Shown here: positions 26,931-35,109 of the stretch, in pieces | Position numbering within the stretch: the stretch's first letter is position 1 | Layout: each line of letters begins with the position of its first letter | Source: Lachnospiraceae bacterium | GTDB taxonomy: Bacteria > Bacillota > Clostridia > Lachnospirales > Lachnospiraceae | Reading direction: 5' to 3' | NCBI GenBank assembly: GCA_021771755.1 | Contig: JAETOL010000013.1 | Span: 1 to 64,000, forward strand | Length of the DNA stretch: 64,000 nt | Program-made: the position numbers and the translations under genes | The notes under the pieces: generated by a model | Databases searched by the model: none | What the model saw: only the letters and a program-made list of their open reading frames with translations | What the model was told of the DNA's origin: nothing

Positions 26931-28505
26931 TTACACAAGATAAAATTTTCTCAAAAAATAAGTAGGCGTACAGCTCCAGGCATGGCAAAAACTGTTTACT
27001 GCCACTGATCCATAGGGAGATTCATATTTATTATAAGGATTGTATAATTCCCAAAATGTATCTGCACCGTCATGAATCATTTCTCCCCAGTATCTGCGCA
27101 TTTCATCCAAGGCTCTTTCTTTTTCATCCGATCTGATCAGCGCATCAATATAATGATGATACATATAAGGCGTAACCATTCGAATTCTTGGATTCACCTC
27201 GATTGTATGAAGAATCAGTTCTCTGTTTTTTTCTTTGTCAAATACTCTGGCAAGCACCATCCATACCTGAGTTGCCCAGGATACCTGCCTTTCTGCCCCA
27301 CTTACAAAAAGCTTCTGTTCATCATCCCAAAAATGTTCTACGGCAGATTGTTTCAGGATTTCCATTTTTTCTGTCAGCCATTGAATGGTTTTTTTATCAT
27401 TCATATATTCAGCCAAACGGATTCCATATCTCATAGAATAGATTAAAATAGCCAGGGAGGCTGCCTGCGTATTCAATCCTTCTCCCCAGTCCACAAAACA
27501 CCAGAATTCTCCACTGTGATCAGGCACAATTCCCTCGTCATTCAGATAGGTGAATCCAATCTCAATCTGACGGATTGCAATTGGATAAAGGTCTTTCAAT
27601 GTTTCTTCATCTCTGGTTGCCCGATAATAATCCAGCAATACTGATCCATAAAGCAGTGCATAATCAAACAAATATGTATCATCCGGCTCAATTTCCGGCT
27701 CCAGAAACAGGCAGGCTGCAAGCTTTCCTTCATTAAAAGTAAGTCCTCCAAACAGATAAAGACAGCGTTTTACCATATCTGTATTATGAAAAGTTTTGTA
27801 GTTTGCTCTTGCCTGAAGTCTCAGATCTCCCAGCCACATTCTGCGGTCACGCTTCGGCCCATCTTCAAAAACAAGCTGCATACAGTTTTTTAAAGTACGG
27901 ATACTTACTTCATCGATTTTCTTCAGAAGCTCCTCTTCCGTTCTGATCATAGAAATCTCTTTCTCATCTACAGCTGAAACTGATTCGGCTTTTACTTCAT
28001 TGACCACAAGGGAAAACTTTAAAGATACTGCGAGTACTCTGATCTCCAGGTAGCGGAACGCATATCTTCTTGGAAGTTTCAATTTTGTCGGAAGTACATC
28101 TACATGAAGATACTCTTCCTGAATCCACCCTTTACTGATCCAACCATTATAGGTATCTGTATCCGCCCCCAGTTCATCCAGACGTTCTGCAAATTTCAAA
28201 TAAATGTATGCCGGTGCATCCTGGTGACTTCCAAAAGAACCAAGATCCAATGTTACATAACCTACATGATGGTTTCCAAAATCAAGAATCACAGATTCTC
28301 CTGCATTCAAATGTTTTTCTTTTAATTTATCCAGGCTTTCTTCTTCACAGACTTCCAGTTCGGATTTTACGTTTTCTGCGGTTTTTATAATACGTTTCGG
28401 CAATATATCAGTTGTATGAAGTTCCGGCTTTAGTTCTTCTGCAATACGAAGAAATTTTTCATTTTTATGTACTTCAAATTCATCAAGAATACAAACAGAT
28501 GCCAT
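26931..28505 (-). CDS. GH78-like alpha-L-rhamnosidase family protein (second of pair)
   Basis: A 524-residue protein, shorter than its neighbour, with a beta domain at about 60-170 and an (alpha/alpha)6 barrel thereafter. The signature region is EDGPKRDRRMWLGDLRLQ, again keeping Asp and GD with Arg where a Glu is common. The downstream part has ADTFWELYNPYNKYESPYGS and SFCHAWSCTPTYFLRKF. The ATG at 28505, with GGGAGG eight bases upstream, is preferred to longer versions. It is the first gene of the GH78-GH78-GH2 operon (16-bp gap to the next). Confidence 0.75.
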   Translation of the reverse strand: MASVCILDEFEVHKNEKFLRIAEELKPELHTTDILPKRIIKTAENVKSELEVCEEESLDKLKEKHLNAGESVILDFGNHHVGYVTLDLGSFGSHQDAPAYIYLKFAERLDELGADTDTYNGWISKGWIQEEYLHVDVLPTKLKLPRRYAFRYLEIRVLAVSLKFSLVVNEVKAESVSAVDEKEISMIRTEEELLKKIDEVSIRTLKNCMQLVFEDGPKRDRRMWLGDLRLQARANYKTFHNTDMVKRCLYLFGGLTFNEGKLAACLFLEPEIEPDDTYLFDYALLYGSVLLDYYRATRDEETLKDLYPIAIRQIEIGFTYLNDEGIVPDHSGEFWCFVDWGEGLNTQAASLAILIYSMRYGIRLAEYMNDKKTIQWLTEKMEILKQSAVEHFWDDEQKLFVSGAERQVSWATQVWMVLARVFDKEKNRELILHTIEVNPRIRMVTPYMYHHYIDALIRSDEKERALDEMRRYWGEMIHDGADTFWELYNPYNKYESPYGSVAVNSFCHAWSCTPTYFLRKFYLV

Positions 28506-28585
28506 ACAATAATCCTCCCATTCAAATAAAAATAGCATCCGTACAAAAAACAGTAATATACACACCGTCTTTTTGCACTGATGCT

Positions 28586-28654
28586 ATTATAGTACTATAG
28601 AACTGACCGAAATCGCATACCACTTACGTTAAAAAAAGGACTTTTCACGTCTGA
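28586..28654 (-). promoter_or_regulatory. GH78 operon promoter with LytTR-type direct repeats
   Basis: Two ACGT cores (28647-28650 and 28626-28629) again lie exactly 21 bp apart. Two overlapping -10 candidates follow on the minus strand, TATAGT at 28594-28599 and TATAAT at 28586-28591. The flanking bases match the other two sites less well (GACGTGA and AACGTAAG on the minus strand). Confidence 0.55.
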
Positions 28655-28672
28655 GCATTTTGTTTTCCTTTT

Positions 28673-29959
28673 TTATCTGAACTTGATATTCGGATATACC
28701 CGCTCCATATAGGGATCCGGGAACCAGTCGTCCATCAGCTCTGCGATCCCGCTCTCTGCCGGAAGGCCGTCATGTCTTTTGGAATAACGGTCAAGAGCCA
28801 GTCCTGAAAGAAGAATATTTATACTCATAAATACCACCATGACCATACACAAGGGCTTTCCGATCCGGACAGGGATCTTCTCGATCCATTTTGCCAGAAA
28901 CGGATAGATTACCTTCATCCAGATAATCGCTGCAAATCCCCAGAAGAAGCAGTAAAGAAGGTTGATCCTGCCCCCAAGGTTAAATGGAATCTTACTGTAA
29001 TCCCAGAACACAGTACCAAATACTATTTCTGTAAACACACTGCAGATATATTCATAGGCGCCTCCCAGAATCGTTCCGCAGAGAAACAAACGTCTGTCAC
29101 TTTGTTCCCGGTATCTATAAAGGATCCAGGTGAGCAGAGTGCAGCCCAGCCCCCATACAATACTGAATGGTCCAAACACCACACTGCTGCGGCTCATCCA
29201 TCTTCCCATAGAAAACCGGCAGAAGATCGTTTCCGTTATATCCCCCAGAAAAGCGCCGATAAAAAACAGAGAAACCAGCTTGTAAAATCCACATCCTGCT
29301 GCAAAAACCTCTTCTTTTTCCTCTTTTACCAGGTTTGGATATGCCCTGATCATACGGGCCTGCAGTCTTCTGGTCATAGTATTTTCCAGAAGTCTTGAAG
29401 TTCTGCCAAGTCCTTCCACAATCTGATCCATGCGTCCTTTTTTCTTTTTCATTCCCCAGACTGCCAGAACAGTTCCCAGAAAATCCACTGCCAGAAGTCC
29501 GAAGAATACCCACAGGATCATCTTTCCCCAGAATACAGGGAGCAGGGAGGTCAGCTTCAAAAGCAGCGGATTCAGAAACCGGATCATAAGTACGGAACAG
29601 ATTCCCCATAATATGGAAGTCTTCAGACAGACATATCCGCCCAGATTAAACTTCTCTTCTGAATAATCCCACCATTTTTTATGCAGAGCCATTTCCATAA
29701 GACGGCCGGTAACATATTCCACAAAGGTATTGAGAACCATGCCGCCCAGAAACAGAAAGAAAATCCTTCCTTTTAGTTCCGGAAGAAAGACAGCCACCAC
29801 CACAGCTCCTAGTCCGTAAACCGGGCATACCGGACCGCTGACAGCTCCCCGGTTTACAAAACGATGTCTTTTCACTGCTGCGACTATTACCTCTCCGCAC
29901 CAGCCTGCAAACGAATAGATCATATACAGCCAGAGCAGCTGATAAAACGAATATGACAT
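28673..29959 (-). CDS. Putative ABC transporter permease, CmpB-type, duplicated
   Basis: A 428-residue membrane protein containing two copies of the CmpB-type (PF06541-like) module. Copy one spans about 5-180, with SFAGWCGEVIVAAV, NRGAVSGPVCPVYGLGA and FVEYVTGRLMEMALHKKWWDYS. Copy two spans about 225-410, with GDITETIFCRFSMGRWMSRSS, VFGPFSIVWGLG and YEYICSVFTEIVFGTVFWDYS. Each ends in a WDYS motif. Despite the family name no ATPase partner is adjacent and the function is unknown. AAGGAG precedes the ATG. Confidence 0.8.
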   Translation of the reverse strand: MSYSFYQLLWLYMIYSFAGWCGEVIVAAVKRHRFVNRGAVSGPVCPVYGLGAVVVAVFLPELKGRIFFLFLGGMVLNTFVEYVTGRLMEMALHKKWWDYSEEKFNLGGYVCLKTSILWGICSVLMIRFLNPLLLKLTSLLPVFWGKMILWVFFGLLAVDFLGTVLAVWGMKKKKGRMDQIVEGLGRTSRLLENTMTRRLQARMIRAYPNLVKEEKEEVFAAGCGFYKLVSLFFIGAFLGDITETIFCRFSMGRWMSRSSVVFGPFSIVWGLGCTLLTWILYRYREQSDRRLFLCGTILGGAYEYICSVFTEIVFGTVFWDYSKIPFNLGGRINLLYCFFWGFAAIIWMKVIYPFLAKWIEKIPVRIGKPLCMVMVVFMSINILLSGLALDRYSKRHDGLPAESGIAELMDDWFPDPYMERVYPNIKFR

Positions 29960-30096
29960 GTCCTTGTTCTCCTTTTGAAATCCATTTTTTAATAAAAAAC
30001 ATTGTATTTCATAAGGCGAATCCTGTCAAGTTATGTAAGACCCCGTTGTTCTTTTGTCACTTTTGTTGTTTTTTTGTTCTTTTCTATCAAAATCGT

Positions 30097-30125
30097 TTTA
30101 CTTTTCGCACAAATTCAGTTATAAT
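30097..30125 (+). promoter_or_regulatory. Promoter of the sodium:solute symporter gene
   Basis: TTTACT at 30097-30102, a 17-base spacer, TATAAT at 30120-30125, then a very AT-rich 5' leader to AAGGAGG. Confidence 0.65.
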
Positions 30126-30172
30126 TTATTTATATTTTTTAGAATTTTTTTATATTTTAAGGAGGATTGAGT

Positions 30173-31600
30173 ATGGTTTTACAAACCCAGGCAATCATCA
30201 TCGTAGTGGCATATCTGGTAGGTATGCTGGCAGTCGGTTTTGTCGTAGGCAAGCTGAAGATCAAAGACAGCAGTGACTACATGCTGGCTGGCCGCCGTAT
30301 GGGACTGTTTATGGTGGCATTTTCCCTTTCCGCCAATAATATCGGCGGAGGCTCTACAACAGGTCTTGCACAAAAAGCCTTTGGCGACTGGGGAATGAGT
30401 GCGATCTGGTACGTTCTGGCAGCATCTGTTGCCATGATCCCTCTTGCCTATTTTGCACCTAAGATCCGTCAGACTATGGCAGTTACCATCCCTGAAGTAG
30501 TAGGACGCCGTTTTGGAAAAATTTCCAGTACCTTTACCGCAATTTTAGGAATTCTTTCTCTGTTCTGTCTGACCTCTTCTCAGATTGCAGCATCCGGAAG
30601 CGTTGTAGCCAGCCTGACCGGAATTCCTACAAATGTTGCTCTGGTCATTGCGGGAGCAGTTGTCATCCTTTATACCACATTCGGAGGAATGATTGCTGAC
30701 CAGATTTCAGACCTGGTACAGTTTGCCATCATCCTGGTGGGTCTTGCTATCGCAACTCCTATCGTCATTCGTGGATGCGGCGGCTGGGATGCGATCTCTG
30801 CAGCACTTCCTCCGGTACAGCTCGATTTTACAAAAATTGGCTGGGTTACGATTATCGGATATATTTTTAACTACTTCTGTACTTTCCTTGCCGGTCCTGA
30901 AATGGTATCCCGTTTCGAGACTGCCAAAGATGAAAAAACAGCCCGGCAGGCATCCTGGCTTTCTGCGATCCTGATGGCAGCTATGTCCATTTTCCCTACT
31001 CTGCTCGGTCTTGCAGCACTTGCAACCATGCCTGACCTTGCTGACGGCGGCAAAAATGCAATGATGGCAGTTACCACCGCACACGCTCCGGCATTTATCG
31101 TAGGTATGATCTCTGCGGCTATCATCTGCGCCACCATGTCCTCCGCAGACTCCAACCTTCTGTGTATGTCAACCATGATCATGAACGACCTCTACCTGGA
31201 ATACGGCGGAAAGAAGCTTTCTGACAAAAAAATCATTACCTACACAAGAGCCTGCAACGTAATCGCCGCAGTGATCGCCATGCTGATCGCCATGTTCGGT
31301 GTTCCTATTGTAACCATGAATACTTTCGCTTTCGGTATCCGGTGCGCTGGTCCGTTTGCAGCCTACGGTCTTGGCCTGATCGTGCCAAAGGCTACCAAAA
31401 ATTCCGGTATCCTTTCCCTGTTCGGCGGAACCATCGGTTTCTGCTTCTGGCAGGTATTAAGCGGCGGCGGCTTCAAATTCGGCATCCTTCCGGTTGTTTT
31501 CGGATGTGCCGTCAGCGCAGTAGTCTTCTTCATTGTGAACTTCATTGAGTGGAAACGCGGTGTACAGCCTGCTCCTTCCGCTTACATAGAAACCAAATAA
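30173..31600 (+). CDS. Sodium:solute symporter (SSS family)
   Basis: A 475-residue transporter with about thirteen transmembrane helices. The N-terminal SDYMLAGRRMGLFMVAFSLSANNIGGGSTTG and the PEVVGRRFGK loop are typical of the SSS family (proline, pantothenate or sugar symporters). The C-terminal part is more divergent and no substrate can be named. The ATG at 30173 lies seven bases after AAGGAGG; an in-frame TTG six bases upstream is not preferred. It is monocistronic, and the palindromic element at 31607 begins immediately after its stop. Confidence 0.88.
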   Translation: MVLQTQAIIIVVAYLVGMLAVGFVVGKLKIKDSSDYMLAGRRMGLFMVAFSLSANNIGGGSTTGLAQKAFGDWGMSAIWYVLAASVAMIPLAYFAPKIRQTMAVTIPEVVGRRFGKISSTFTAILGILSLFCLTSSQIAASGSVVASLTGIPTNVALVIAGAVVILYTTFGGMIADQISDLVQFAIILVGLAIATPIVIRGCGGWDAISAALPPVQLDFTKIGWVTIIGYIFNYFCTFLAGPEMVSRFETAKDEKTARQASWLSAILMAAMSIFPTLLGLAALATMPDLADGGKNAMMAVTTAHAPAFIVGMISAAIICATMSSADSNLLCMSTMIMNDLYLEYGGKKLSDKKIITYTRACNVIAAVIAMLIAMFGVPIVTMNTFAFGIRCAGPFAAYGLGLIVPKATKNSGILSLFGGTIGFCFWQVLSGGGFKFGILPVVFGCAVSAVVFFIVNFIEWKRGVQPAPSAYIETK

Positions 31601-31606
31601 ATTTCC

Positions 31607-32240
31607 TGTTTGTAGGGGAGAGAGTCAGAATATTATTTTTTGTCTGTAAATGACATGCAGGAGTGGATTCTTCTGTTACACAAGCTGGTTCGAGCCTTGG
31701 AAAATTCTAAGCTTCCGCTTCTTTGCAAAAAACGATTCCCCGAATGCTGAACTCGTCTGCGACTCAGACAGCAGCATCCGGGGAATCACTGCAAATACGC
31801 AGAAAGCAAGAATTTTTACCCAAGTCTCTCAATGCTTATGAACCAGAAGAATCCACTCCTGCATTGTTTTTTCAGACAGCAAATTAATATTCCTGCAGCT
31901 GTTCTGTTTCTGGCGGAGCGCAGCACTGCCAGCCAGCCTGCGGCTGGCACCCGGCCAAAGGCCGGAAATTGCCGGAAGGATTTCTATTTGGCTGGTTACC
32001 TACATTCAGATGCAAAGAGAAAAAGGCAGATCATAGTGCCTTGCGAGGCTTCCGTTGGTAAGCCTGTGTTAGCTGCTGCCACTGAGCACACTGTTTGAGC
32101 CGTCAGGCGAGTTTGTGCGAATGGCAGCAAATCAGCGCACAGGTTTACCAGGAAACACAGCACAGCACATAATTTGCCTTTTTCTCATATGCATCGTCTG
32201 TAGGAAACAAGAAATAAAAATCTGCCTATCCCTACAAACA
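31607..32240. repeat. 634-bp palindromic non-coding element
   Basis: The gap between two convergent genes is filled by nested inverted repeats. The outermost arms are TGTTTGTAGGG at 31607-31617 and its complement at 32230-32240. Inside are two long hairpins. The first is closed by a perfect 19-bp arm pair (31656-31674 with 31845-31863) and has an inner 16-bp pair with one mismatch (31734-31749 with 31772-31787). The second is closed by about 40-bp imperfect arms (31999-32040 with 32165-32204) with an inner 12-bp pair (32057-32068 with 32138-32149). Small hairpins lie between at 31932-31948 and 31951-31965. No coding frame is supported. It looks like a non-autonomous mobile repeat or a large structured RNA. 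Confidence 0.7.
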
Positions 32241-32245
32241 CAATT

Positions 32246-33874
32246 TTATTCTTCCACCTTCATCTCACGGACAATCTTGCGGAGTTTCAGGATCATGGAC
32301 GGTGCTACGGACAGCTCGTCCAGTCCCATGCGGACAAACTTCTCTGTCAGAGTCAGGTCAGCGCCCAGCTCACCGCAGATACCTGCCCATTTGCCGCACT
32401 TATGGGCATTGTCTACAACCATCTGGATCATCCGAAGGATTGCTTCGTGATGCGGGTTGTAGAAATCGTCCAGTTTCTCATTCTGGCGGTCGATCGCCAG
32501 TGTATACTGCGTCAGGTCGTTTGTTCCGATACTGAAGAAATCTACCAGTTCAGCCAGGCGGTCACTGACCATAACAGCCGCCGGAGTCTCGATCATAATT
32601 CCCTGTTCCGGGATTCTGTACTGGATCTCCTGGGCTTTCAACTCGATCTCAACCTCTTTCACGATCTCATAGATCTTTTCTACTTCTTCAACAGAAGTGA
32701 TCATCGGATACATAATAGAAAGATTTCCATACACAGCTGCACGGAAAAGCGCTCTCAGCTGAGTCTTAAAAATATCCGGCTGCTTCAGACAGATACGGAT
32801 CGCACGATATCCCAGTGCAGGATTGTCTTCATTTCCGAGATTAAAGTAGTCTACCTGCTTATCTGCTCCGATGTCAAGCGTACGGATGATGACTTTCTTT
32901 CCGGCCATTGTCTGAACCGCCTGCTTGTATGCCTGGAACTGTTCCTCCTCTGTAGGGAAGTCGTTTCTTCCAAGATAGAGGAATTCACTACGGAAAAGTC
33001 CGATGCCGCCTGCATCATTTTCCAGAACATAGCCGATATCACCGACACTTCCGATATTTGCATAAATATTGATCTTTTTACCGTCAAGTGTGACGTTTTC
33101 TTTGCCTTTCAGTTCCTGAAGAAGCGCAAGCTTTTCTTTTTCTTCCTGCACTCTTTTTTGTGTAGCTGCCTGAGTTTCCTCGTCCGGCTCAAAGGTCACC
33201 TGGCCGGTAAATCCGTCTACCACCGCGGTCGTACCGTTTTTCAGCTCATCAAGATCAAGCGGAACACCGATCAGTGCCGGAATGTTCATCATGCGGGCAA
33301 GGATTGCTGTATGAGAGTTGGTAGATCCATGAACTGTAACAAAAGCAAGGATCTTTTCTTTATCCATCTGTACAGTTTCACTTGGGCTGAGATCATCCGC
33401 TACAATGATAGACGGATCGATATTGCTCAGATCTGCGTCCTCCTGTCCGCTCAGGTTGCGTACCAGACGCTCTGAGATATCCTTGATATCTGCTGCACGG
33501 GCTTTCATGTAATCATCATCCATAGATGCAAACATCTGAGAGAAGTTATCTCCCGTTACTGCAACCGCATACTCTGCATTTACCATCTCGGTCTGGATCA
33601 TATTCTGAATAGCCTCCAGATAATCCTCATCCTCCAGCATCATCTGGTGCACTTCAAAAATGGCTGCGCTTGCCTCTCCCACTTCTTTCAAAGCCTTATC
33701 ATAAAGCTTCTGAAGCTGTTCCTGAGAACGCTTTACCGCCTCCTGAACACGGGCAGTCTCTCCCTGTGCGTCTTCGATCCTGGTTCTTTTTACCTGATAA
33801 TCGTTCTTTTTGAGAACAACCACCGGTCCCATAACAATACCTTTATAAACGGATTTCCCCTGGAAACTCTGCAT
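32246..33874 (-). CDS. ptsI: PTS enzyme I
   Basis: A 542-residue phosphoenolpyruvate-protein phosphotransferase. The phospho-His is H188 in GSTNSHTAILARMMNIPALIGV. The C-terminal PEP-binding barrel has GIGLFRSEFLYLGR, the EEVEKIYEIVKEVE helix region and SIGTNDLTQYTLAIDR, followed by the catalytic Cys in KWAGICGELGAD. It takes phosphate from PEP and passes it to HPr. It is the last gene of the ptsG-antiterminator-ptsH-ptsI operon, 40 bp after ptsH, with GGGAGG before the start. Confidence 0.97.
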   Translation of the reverse strand: MQSFQGKSVYKGIVMGPVVVLKKNDYQVKRTRIEDAQGETARVQEAVKRSQEQLQKLYDKALKEVGEASAAIFEVHQMMLEDEDYLEAIQNMIQTEMVNAEYAVAVTGDNFSQMFASMDDDYMKARAADIKDISERLVRNLSGQEDADLSNIDPSIIVADDLSPSETVQMDKEKILAFVTVHGSTNSHTAILARMMNIPALIGVPLDLDELKNGTTAVVDGFTGQVTFEPDEETQAATQKRVQEEKEKLALLQELKGKENVTLDGKKINIYANIGSVGDIGYVLENDAGGIGLFRSEFLYLGRNDFPTEEEQFQAYKQAVQTMAGKKVIIRTLDIGADKQVDYFNLGNEDNPALGYRAIRICLKQPDIFKTQLRALFRAAVYGNLSIMYPMITSVEEVEKIYEIVKEVEIELKAQEIQYRIPEQGIMIETPAAVMVSDRLAELVDFFSIGTNDLTQYTLAIDRQNEKLDDFYNPHHEAILRMIQMVVDNAHKCGKWAGICGELGADLTLTEKFVRMGLDELSVAPSMILKLRKIVREMKVEE

Positions 33875-33914
33875 ACTTTTTTCCTCCCTGACCTGTAGCT
33901 TCTATGATTTGTGA

Positions 33915-34172
33915 TTAGAGATTTTCGTTAAAGAACTTCTCCAGTTCTGCAATTGCAGTATCCTCGTCCTCACCTTCTGCGGTTACTTTAACGAGATCTC
34001 CCTGCTTTGCTCCAAGAGACATCAGCATCATAAGCTGGGAAAGCTTCACGCTTTTGCCTCCTTTTTCGATCATACATACAGAACTGTATTTCTTTGCCTC
34101 TTTTGCAAGAAGTCCTGCCGGTCTGGCGTGGATTCCCAGTTCATCTTTAATTGTGTACTCAAATGATTTCAT
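33915..34172 (-). CDS. ptsH: HPr phosphocarrier protein
   Basis: An 85-residue HPr with the phospho-His at H15 in GIHARPAGLL. Aligned without gaps to Bacillus HPr, position 46 (the regulatory Ser phosphorylated by HPr kinase) is Gln, with Ser at 45, in SVKLSQLMMLMSLG. Sugar phosphotransfer should be intact, but Ser46-based catabolite repression through CcpA is doubtful for this copy. It lies between the antiterminator gene (63-bp gap) and ptsI. Confidence 0.95.
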   Translation of the reverse strand: MKSFEYTIKDELGIHARPAGLLAKEAKKYSSVCMIEKGGKSVKLSQLMMLMSLGAKQGDLVKVTAEGEDEDTAIAELEKFFNENL

Positions 34173-34235
34173 AGTATCCCTCCATATTGTTTTTGTTTTA
34201 TTTTACATCATATTGATATAATTTACCATACTATC

Positions 34236-35093
34236 TTAAAAAGTCCCCTGTGTATCCTCTTTCCGCTCCGTGTCCATCACACGTTCCAGATGCATGGCAA
34301 GATATCCGATCTCCACGTCATTCAGGCGGAGCTTCAGATTTTTTTCCATTTCTTCGCACACCTGGGCTGCCATCTCAAAGGCTTTGGGAAACCGAATGGA
34401 AATATAATCGTTCATATTTACCTTCAGTTTTTCCCCGCCAAGAGCACGGGCCACCATATAACGGATATGGTTCATCAGGCGGTTATAGGAAAGAGACATG
34501 ACGTCAATGGTGGTCCCTGTCTGTTTTTCGACCAGGGAAATGCAGTCCCGGACGGCTCTGGTCAGCTGCATGGCCTGAGAAACCTTCTGATCCTCAATGG
34601 CTGCATGGACATGCAGAGCGATATATCCGATTTCATGTTCATCGATCTCCACATGGAGACGTTCCCTGAGAAGCTGCTCCATACACTGGGCAACCTTATA
34701 TTCCTGATGGAACAGGATCCTTATGTCCTCCGTAAGAGGATTGCTGATCTGTTCCCGGTTCCGGATACGCTGTACAGCAAAAGCAAGGTGATCCGCCATA
34801 GGGAACAAAATAGAACGGTCGATCTGACCGAATTCTTTTTCGGCGCGGTCAAGGATCTCTCCTGCCAGCTCCAGACATTCCGGCGGCACAGAACGAATGA
34901 TCTCTTCCGCCGAGCCTCTCTCAGTCAGCTCCTTCAGAGAATACACTCTTGCATCCTCTCCCGCAGAAACATTTTCTCCTGTTTTTTTTCCAAAAGCGAT
35001 CCCTTTTGCCATGACCAGGCATTTACACTTGTCCCTGTCCCGGATCCCGATAAATGCATTATGATTTAAAACCTTTACTATCCTGTACATCAT
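34236..35093 (-). CDS. BglG/LicT-family transcription antiterminator
   Basis: A 285-residue RNA-binding regulator. The N-terminal CAT domain (about 1-55) begins MYRIVKVLNHNAF. PRD1 and PRD2 follow, with the regulatory histidines in PMADHLAFAVQR, EIGYIALHVHAAIE, YNRLMNHIRY and EIGYLAMHLERV. Proteins of this class bind an RAT hairpin to prevent termination when their PTS sugar is present. Such an RAT/terminator lies in the ptsG leader, so this protein most probably controls ptsG, as GlcT does in Bacillus. It lies 16 bp downstream of ptsG. Two adjacent ATGs (35093, 35090) are equally good. Confidence 0.92.
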   Translation of the reverse strand: MMYRIVKVLNHNAFIGIRDRDKCKCLVMAKGIAFGKKTGENVSAGEDARVYSLKELTERGSAEEIIRSVPPECLELAGEILDRAEKEFGQIDRSILFPMADHLAFAVQRIRNREQISNPLTEDIRILFHQEYKVAQCMEQLLRERLHVEIDEHEIGYIALHVHAAIEDQKVSQAMQLTRAVRDCISLVEKQTGTTIDVMSLSYNRLMNHIRYMVARALGGEKLKVNMNDYISIRFPKAFEMAAQVCEEMEKNLKLRLNDVEIGYLAMHLERVMDTERKEDTQGTF

Positions 35094-35109
35094 CCGTATC
35101 TTTCCCCAT

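Noticed and set aside
32109..32210. CRISPR-like repeats in the palindromic element
   Set aside because: The repeats are inverted and nested, not direct and evenly spaced, and no cas gene is nearby.
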